Assembly: GCF_963678635.1 (NCBI RefSeq)
Contig: NC_087066.1
Span: forward strand, 62,300,054-62,364,053
Origin: Symsagittifera roscoffensis
Taxonomy: Eukaryota; Xenacoelomorpha; Acoela; Convolutidae
Length of the DNA: 64,000 nucleotides
Direction of reading: 5' to 3'
Shown here: positions 58,641 to 64,000 of the stretch, one piece after another
Layout: each line of letters opens with the position of its first letter
How positions within the stretch are numbered: position 1 is the first letter of the stretch
Translations under genes and position numbers: made by a program
The notes under the pieces: model-generated
Database searches by the model: none
Told to the model about the DNA's origin: nothing
The model's input: only the letters and a program-made list of their open reading frames with translations

Positions 58641-58800
58641 AAATTTTCTCAAACACAGATTTAATCTAGAATTTGAAAAAAACAACAACATTGAATATTT
58701 TGTCCTAAATTGCAAGCGTTGGTAAATTAAGATTTGATTTTACTGTTTGTAAAAAAAAATCTTGCAATATCAAAGCATCTACAAATTAGTTTTATACGCT

Positions 58801-58860
58801 CAAATAAACTGTTCATGATGTTATTTCTAATGTCACTTTAATAAATAATTTTTTTTGTTT
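58801..58860 (+). terminator. Candidate polyadenylation signals of the LHFPL-like gene
   Basis: AATAAA occurs at about 58802 and again at about 58840, 160-200 bases after the stop codon. Confidence 0.4.
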
Positions 58861-58869
58861 GAAAATTTT

Positions 58870-61231
58870 TAAGCAGAGATAAGAAAATAAGTCGAGTCCC
58901 CTAGACGAACCTGCTTAACGAGCATGCTGCAGTTTCAAAGCCGCAGTGATAAAGCTTTTTGCACTTGGAGTTTTCTTTGTTTCCGTAATTTTGACAGAAC
59001 AAGCAGCTCCAAACTTCTGAAGGTTTCCACATTTTAGTCAAGAATTAGATAGAGGTCGCTAGCCTTTGAGCCATCTCTTTTCCATCTAGGCCCTGCTTTT
59101 TGTTGTTTTCATCTCACAATCAAGCCCTTGGCGCCGCAACGTTTTTGATACAATGATAATTGTAATAGAATCCTGCTCCAAATATTGTTTTCTACTAAAC
59201 ACTATAAAAAGATTGTGAAATTTGGATAAAACGACAAAAGAGTTTTAGAAAAAAAAGTTGTGATCTTTGCGAAATTTTTTCTCGTTGTTCGGGTTTTTTT
59301 TCTTTGATCAGAGTCAAACTTGAGCTTTCATATAGGCAATGGTCCACGAATGAAGATTCTTGTAACATCCATTGCACAGCAACTTAAAGGCAGCTGAAAA
59401 TATGCTTAATGACATCCATTAGTAACTTAAAATGTTTTCTAAAAGGTCTGCTCCTAAATGTACTTTATTAGAGAGCCGCGCACAAAAAAGTATATTTTTA
59501 TGGTTCCGAGAATTTTTTTTATTTAAAGGGGAATTTTAGCAAGGATAGCTAGTTACTGTGAAAACATAACAGAATGTTCCGACCAGTCATAAGAACTAGT
59601 GTCGTTTTTCTGTGTAGTGTAATAAAAAGATCAGAGCGAAAAAATAGAATTTAAGCACATTCGACGGTCATAGTCAAAAAGGCCAATTGAAAACAATTTC
59701 TGTAAGGAAATGAAAAGAAAAATGAACCGTAATGAGAAATTAAAACTTTTCAAAAAAAATTTCTAATGTTTTCGCAGAGAGTTTTCAAATTTTTGAAGTT
59801 TATGATTCCCAAAATGAAGCAAAAAAAAACTCCAACAACTAATTTTACTTGAGTAAAAGTAAGCTTTCACGGCTTAAAATAAGCTTAAATAAGCTATTCT
59901 AAGCCTGAACGCTCACCTTATTAACTCGAATTGAGACCAAAAATCAAAAATTTCAAACCGATTTTTCTAGACACTTGAAAAAAAAATTTTAAATTCAATG
60001 TCTTTCGAATTCAGGCTGAAAGAACTTAATACGCTATAGAACTCAAATTTGCGTTGAAAAAAATGAAACATGACCGAATACAAAATTCCTTCACATTTTT
60101 CAAATGGTCGGATCAGTAAATACAATCAAAGAAGTAGATATTTGTAATCACAAATTTCTTGTGTCAGCAGTTTCCCTTTGGAATACATCTGGTTGGTGCT
60201 CTTGAAAATCGTTTTTAGGATCACAAAATTGACTTTCTCCAGTTTTTCATTGAAAAAATATGAGTTCTCAAGAAATAACTGGTCGTTTAATTTCAAAAAT
60301 CTCTGCGTTTTGGTATCACACTTATATGAACAAAATAGCTCGTATCAGGGCAAATCCTTGATTGTTCCGACTGCGTTTTGATTTCTTTGTAGACCTTGAT
60401 ATGTTTGGAGATCGACTACGTTTTGATTTCTAGGAAAAACTCCGTCATAAATTCTTCAATAAATTTGTCTAAGAAAAAAACCACCCCAAGAACAAATATT
60501 TCAGCACTTTTATAAAAAAAAGTTGGATAAAAAAGGTGGTTAAAACAAAAAATGAACTGAACCAATTAATTACTCTTCGCTCGTAAATCAGACTAGTTAA
60601 ATTGACAATTTGTTTTAATCTATCTGACGTGATTTGTCCATTTGTTGGATGCTGGCTTCAAAATACAACTGTTTTGGTCTCGAAAAGTTTTTGGTAAATT
60701 AAGAATTGACAAAAAATGAATTCCAGGCTGATCATGTTAAAACTAAAGTGTAACAGTTTTAGTCGTAATGGAATTAATTGTAATGAAATGGAATTAATAA
60801 AACCAATAAGTTGCATCAATTCAAAATGGAAAAAGTTTGTATTGCGGGATAATTTGTCACGCGTGTAAATTATAAAACGAGTAGTTTAAACAATCTCGTG
60901 GAAGGTTACTATAGTGGTCTCCAAACCCGGCTGGATTCATGAAGACTAGGACATCAATCTCCCAACACCCCGAAGAGTTGTGTAAAATTTGTCTAAAAAA
61001 CCATACAATCATATATATTCCTCCTTTCCCCTGAAAGTCGTAACATTTACTGCTATAAGAAACTTGATGATAATCTATTGCTAGCTCGAAGTTGTTCTGT
61101 TTTCTTAGAGTACTGCATACATGTCGAAAATAAAATTCATTGAAGTCTTGGAATTATATTTTGGAAGTCTTGGAATTATATTTTGTTTGATGCCGGCTGT
61201 AGTTTTGGGAATCTTATAGTTTGCAACAAAT
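58870..61231. other. AT-rich intergenic sequence
   Basis: No supported gene. A degraded minus-strand R1 fragment lies at 60337-60525 (GCTCGTATCAGGGCAAATCC and, further on, AAAAAAACCACCCCAAGAAC). Confidence 0.5.
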
Positions 61232-63395
61232 AACAGATTTTAGTTTCCCTAATGACAATTACTTGTTACTCAATTGTTTTTCTTAGAGCAGCAGCGGTTC
61301 TCTCTGAAACATTTTATAGAGCTCTATCTTAATCTTTTCCCTCGTGGACAAATATTCTTAACCCTGTAAAAGTTGCAAAAACGAAAAAATGCTCTTAAAA
61401 ACGGTTTCTAAATCACTGTTTTTTTTCTAATGACTATCGTTATAACTCCATATTGTTTTATTTGAATTTTGTTCTTAGTTTTTTTTGTTGTTTACTTGTC
61501 TGAAAAACTTCCAAAAATTTCGCTCCAATATGTAAACATTTTTGAAAAGGAAAATATCAATCACCAAAATTTTTCATTTCAATAAAATCGGTTTTTTAAT
61601 CATTGAAAATGGGGAGGAACTTTGTATTTGGGTGTGTTTTAGATTTTTTTTCACGCAAAATCAGGTAAAAAAAATAATCGGATCAGTTTGATTGATAGTT
61701 TATATAAAAAACCCTTTGAATCAAGATTCGAATGGCATTAAAAATATTTCAAAAACAAGTAGAGAAAAACCGTTTCGAAGCATTTGAGTTTTAATCTATT
61801 TTCGAGCAAGGAAAGCAATTGATAGTAGACATCGAAACCTGCTCCTTTAGGCTGAAAAAACTTAATTTTACTGAATAGAAAATTAGTTTCAAAAGCTTCA
61901 TTTTGAGTTTCCTGGGAAACAAAGTTTCTAAAACAATTTTTGAAAAACATTATTATCGATTGTGACTAATTTGCTAATATTTCGTAAAAATTTACGCGTT
62001 TTATACTTTTCTCATCACACCACGCACTACTTTTTTTTGTAGTTTTTTAATGAAAGTGGTCGGAACTTTCTGAGCTACTTGCACAGCAACTGGCTATCCT
62101 TTCTGGTATTATAAATATGTATTTAAGACTTTCATATTCATGTTTTACTATTAAAAATCACTATAATTTAACCTCAAAATCAAAGTAGTCTATTAAAATT
62201 TTCTCAGAACTTTGAGAGTTGAGCTTCAATTTAATTTTTTGTTTTTGAAAAATTAGGAAAAGACAAGAAAAATGACAAACACTATTTTTTGAATGTGCAT
62301 TTTTTACTTTAGAAACAGATTTTAGTTTCCCTAATGACAATTACTTGTTACTCAATTGTTTTTCTTAGAGCAGCAGCGGTTCTCTCTGAAACATTTTATA
62401 GAGCTCTATCTTAATCTTTTCCCTCGTGGACAAATATTCTTAACCCTGTAAAAGTTGCAAAAACGAAAAAATGCTCTTAAAAACGGTTTCTAAATCACTG
62501 TTTTTTTTCTAATGACTATCGTTATAACTCCATATTGTTTTATTTGAATTTTGTTCTTAGTTTTTTTTGTTGTTTACTTGTCTGAAAAACTTCCAAAAAT
62601 TTCGCTCCAATATGTAAACATTTTTGAAAAGGAAAATATCAATCACCAAAATTTTTCATTTCAATAAAATCGGTTTTTTAATCATTGAAAATGGGGAGGA
62701 ACTTTTTATTTGGGTGTGTTTTAGATTTTTTTTCACGCAAAATCAGGTAAAAAAAATAATCGGATCAGTTTGATTGATAGTTTATATAAAAAACCCTTTG
62801 AATCAAGATTCGAATGGCATTAAAAATATTTCAAAAACAAGTAGAGAAAAACCGTTTCGAAGCATTTGAGTTTTAATCTATTTTCGAGCAAGGAAAGCAA
62901 TTGATAGTAGACATCGAAACCTGCTCCTTTAGGCTGAAAAAACTTAATTTTACTGAATAGAAAATTAGTTTCAAAAGCTTCATTTTGAGTTTCCTGGGAA
63001 ACAAAGTTTCTAAAACAATTTTTGAAAAACATTATTATCGATTGTGACTAATTTGCTAATATTTCGTAAAAATTTACGCGTTTTATACTTTTCTCATCAC
63101 ACCACGCACTACTTTTTTTTGTAGTTTTTTAATGAAAGTGGTCGGAACTTTCTGAGCTACTTGCACAGCAACTGGCTATCCTTTCTGGTATTATAAATAT
63201 GTATTTAAGACTTTCATATTCATGTTTTACTATTAAAAATCACTATAATTTAACCTCAAAATCAAAGTAGTCTATTAAAATTTTCTCAGAACTTTGAGAG
63301 TTGAGCTTCAATTTAATTTTTTGTTTTTGAAAAATTAGGAAAAGACAAGAAAAATGACAAACACTATTTTTTGAATGTGCATTTTTTACTTTAGA
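61232..63395 (+). repeat. 1082-bp direct tandem duplication
   Basis: 61232-62313 and 62314-63395 are copies at an offset of exactly 1082. They are nearly identical; I noticed one difference (TTTGTATTT against TTTTTATTT near 61621 and 62703). The copies join without extra bases. No gene is recognised inside. Confidence 0.95.
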
Positions 63396-63473
63396 AAAGC
63401 TGTTGAAAAAAGACAATGAATTAAATCAGAAACTAAGCTAATCTAATAAATAATAAAGAAAATGATTTCAGTT

Positions 63474-63760
63474 TCAGTTAAGACTATCATAATTTTCAAC
63501 CCTTCTTTTTTGCACGTTAAGTTTAACAAAGTGATATGCCATGCCCAATAAGACACATAGAATAGCACCGATCAGGGAATACAGAAAAATTAATGATTTC
63601 AAGCCCTCTTTGATGATGCACGCATAAGATAAGAGGCATAAAAATAGACAGACAACTGTGCCTGGAATTCCGAAGGGCGATTTGTAGCATGTCCTGTTGG
63701 GGTATTTCATCACGAGCTTGATATGTGACGCACATTGCAGGAAATATGAAACGAGAGCAC
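63474..63760 (-). CDS. Last exon of an APC-superfamily permease (partial gene)
   Basis: The minus strand encodes the C-terminal 95 codons of a membrane transporter. It begins after the acceptor ATTTTTTTAG (plus-strand complement at 63761-63770) with a split Gly codon, and ends at a stop at 63474. ALVSYFLQCASHIKLVMKYP and YKSPFGIPGTVV match the region between helices 10 and 11 of the amino acid-polyamine-organocation family, closest in wording to ethanolamine-permease-type proteins (KSPLGIPGA). Two further hydrophobic segments follow. The upstream exons lie beyond the window. Substrate cannot be deduced. Confidence 0.65.
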
Positions 63761-63892
63761 CTAAAAAAATACGATTGGTGGTTTGGCTCGAGGGCAAGTT
63801 CGGGAATGTGAATATCACCATTTTACTTTGTCTCAGGTATTTTAGTAACAAAAGTAATAATTTTTCTTGAAAGTATTGTTATATATTTATTT

Positions 63893-63950
63893 CCGAAAAT
63901 AAGATAGCGTGACGATCAGACGGTGTACCTTATCTGAAATTACTCTATGA
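63893..63950 (-). repeat. Short dispersed repeat R5, second copy
   Basis: Reverse complement of about 14154-14210 with a few differences. It lies in the intron of the permease gene. Confidence 0.6.
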
Positions 63951-64000
63951 GTACAGTAACCTATAATATAACTCAATCCCTTTAAACTACTTGATATGAA

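Overview
The window reads as nuclear DNA of an invertebrate animal. It is AT-rich and gene-poor, and it holds a spliced LHFPL-type tetraspan gene with GT-AG introns, a degenerate BEL/Pao retrotransposon, several short non-autonomous transposons, and large tandem repeats. OAS-type nucleotidyltransferases together with LHFPL point to Metazoa. I cannot name the phylum from the sequence.

Region 1-24.3 kb is dominated by an old segmental duplication. Block A (1-546 plus 10082 to about 13850) and block B (about 21605-24300) each carry one intact, apparently single-exon gene. The genes are at 12293-13678 and 22810-24207 and encode proteins of 461 and 465 aa. Both look like 2'-5'-oligoadenylate synthetase (OAS)/CD-NTase enzymes: a GG motif, a D-x-D pair, a third Asp 66 residues later, and an OAS C-terminal-like D-P-x-N motif, followed by a C-terminal segment of about 160 aa that I do not recognise. 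Block A was interrupted by a BEL/Pao LTR retrotransposon on the minus strand (547-10081). Its gag, protease, RT, RNase H and integrase can all be traced but are broken. Block B preserves the empty target site. Between the blocks lie a 22-bp minisatellite, a G-rich tract and other low-complexity DNA.

Region 24.3-50 kb has no convincing host gene. It holds a tandem array of about 430-bp units with a higher-order duplication (29.4-34 kb), the C-terminal end of a MULE-type transposase gene (36.5-37.05 kb), a near-identical 2220-bp tandem duplication (39.05-43.48 kb), a 1.2-kb element with 19-bp terminal inverted repeats (44.69-45.88 kb), and copies of two dispersed repeat families.

Region 50.4-64 kb holds the three-exon LHFPL-like gene (plus strand, 50397-58640, 428 aa, with an unusually long Ser-rich N-terminus), a 1082-bp tandem duplication (61.2-63.4 kb), and the last exon of an APC-superfamily permease on the minus strand (63474-63760) that continues past the window.

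The most interesting material is the OAS-like pair. Both reading frames are intact and the catalytic centre is conserved. The nucleotide identity is patchy in a way that suggests gene conversion across the active-site segment. They are good candidates for an undescribed invertebrate nucleotide second-messenger (innate immune) module; their product and partners are unknown.
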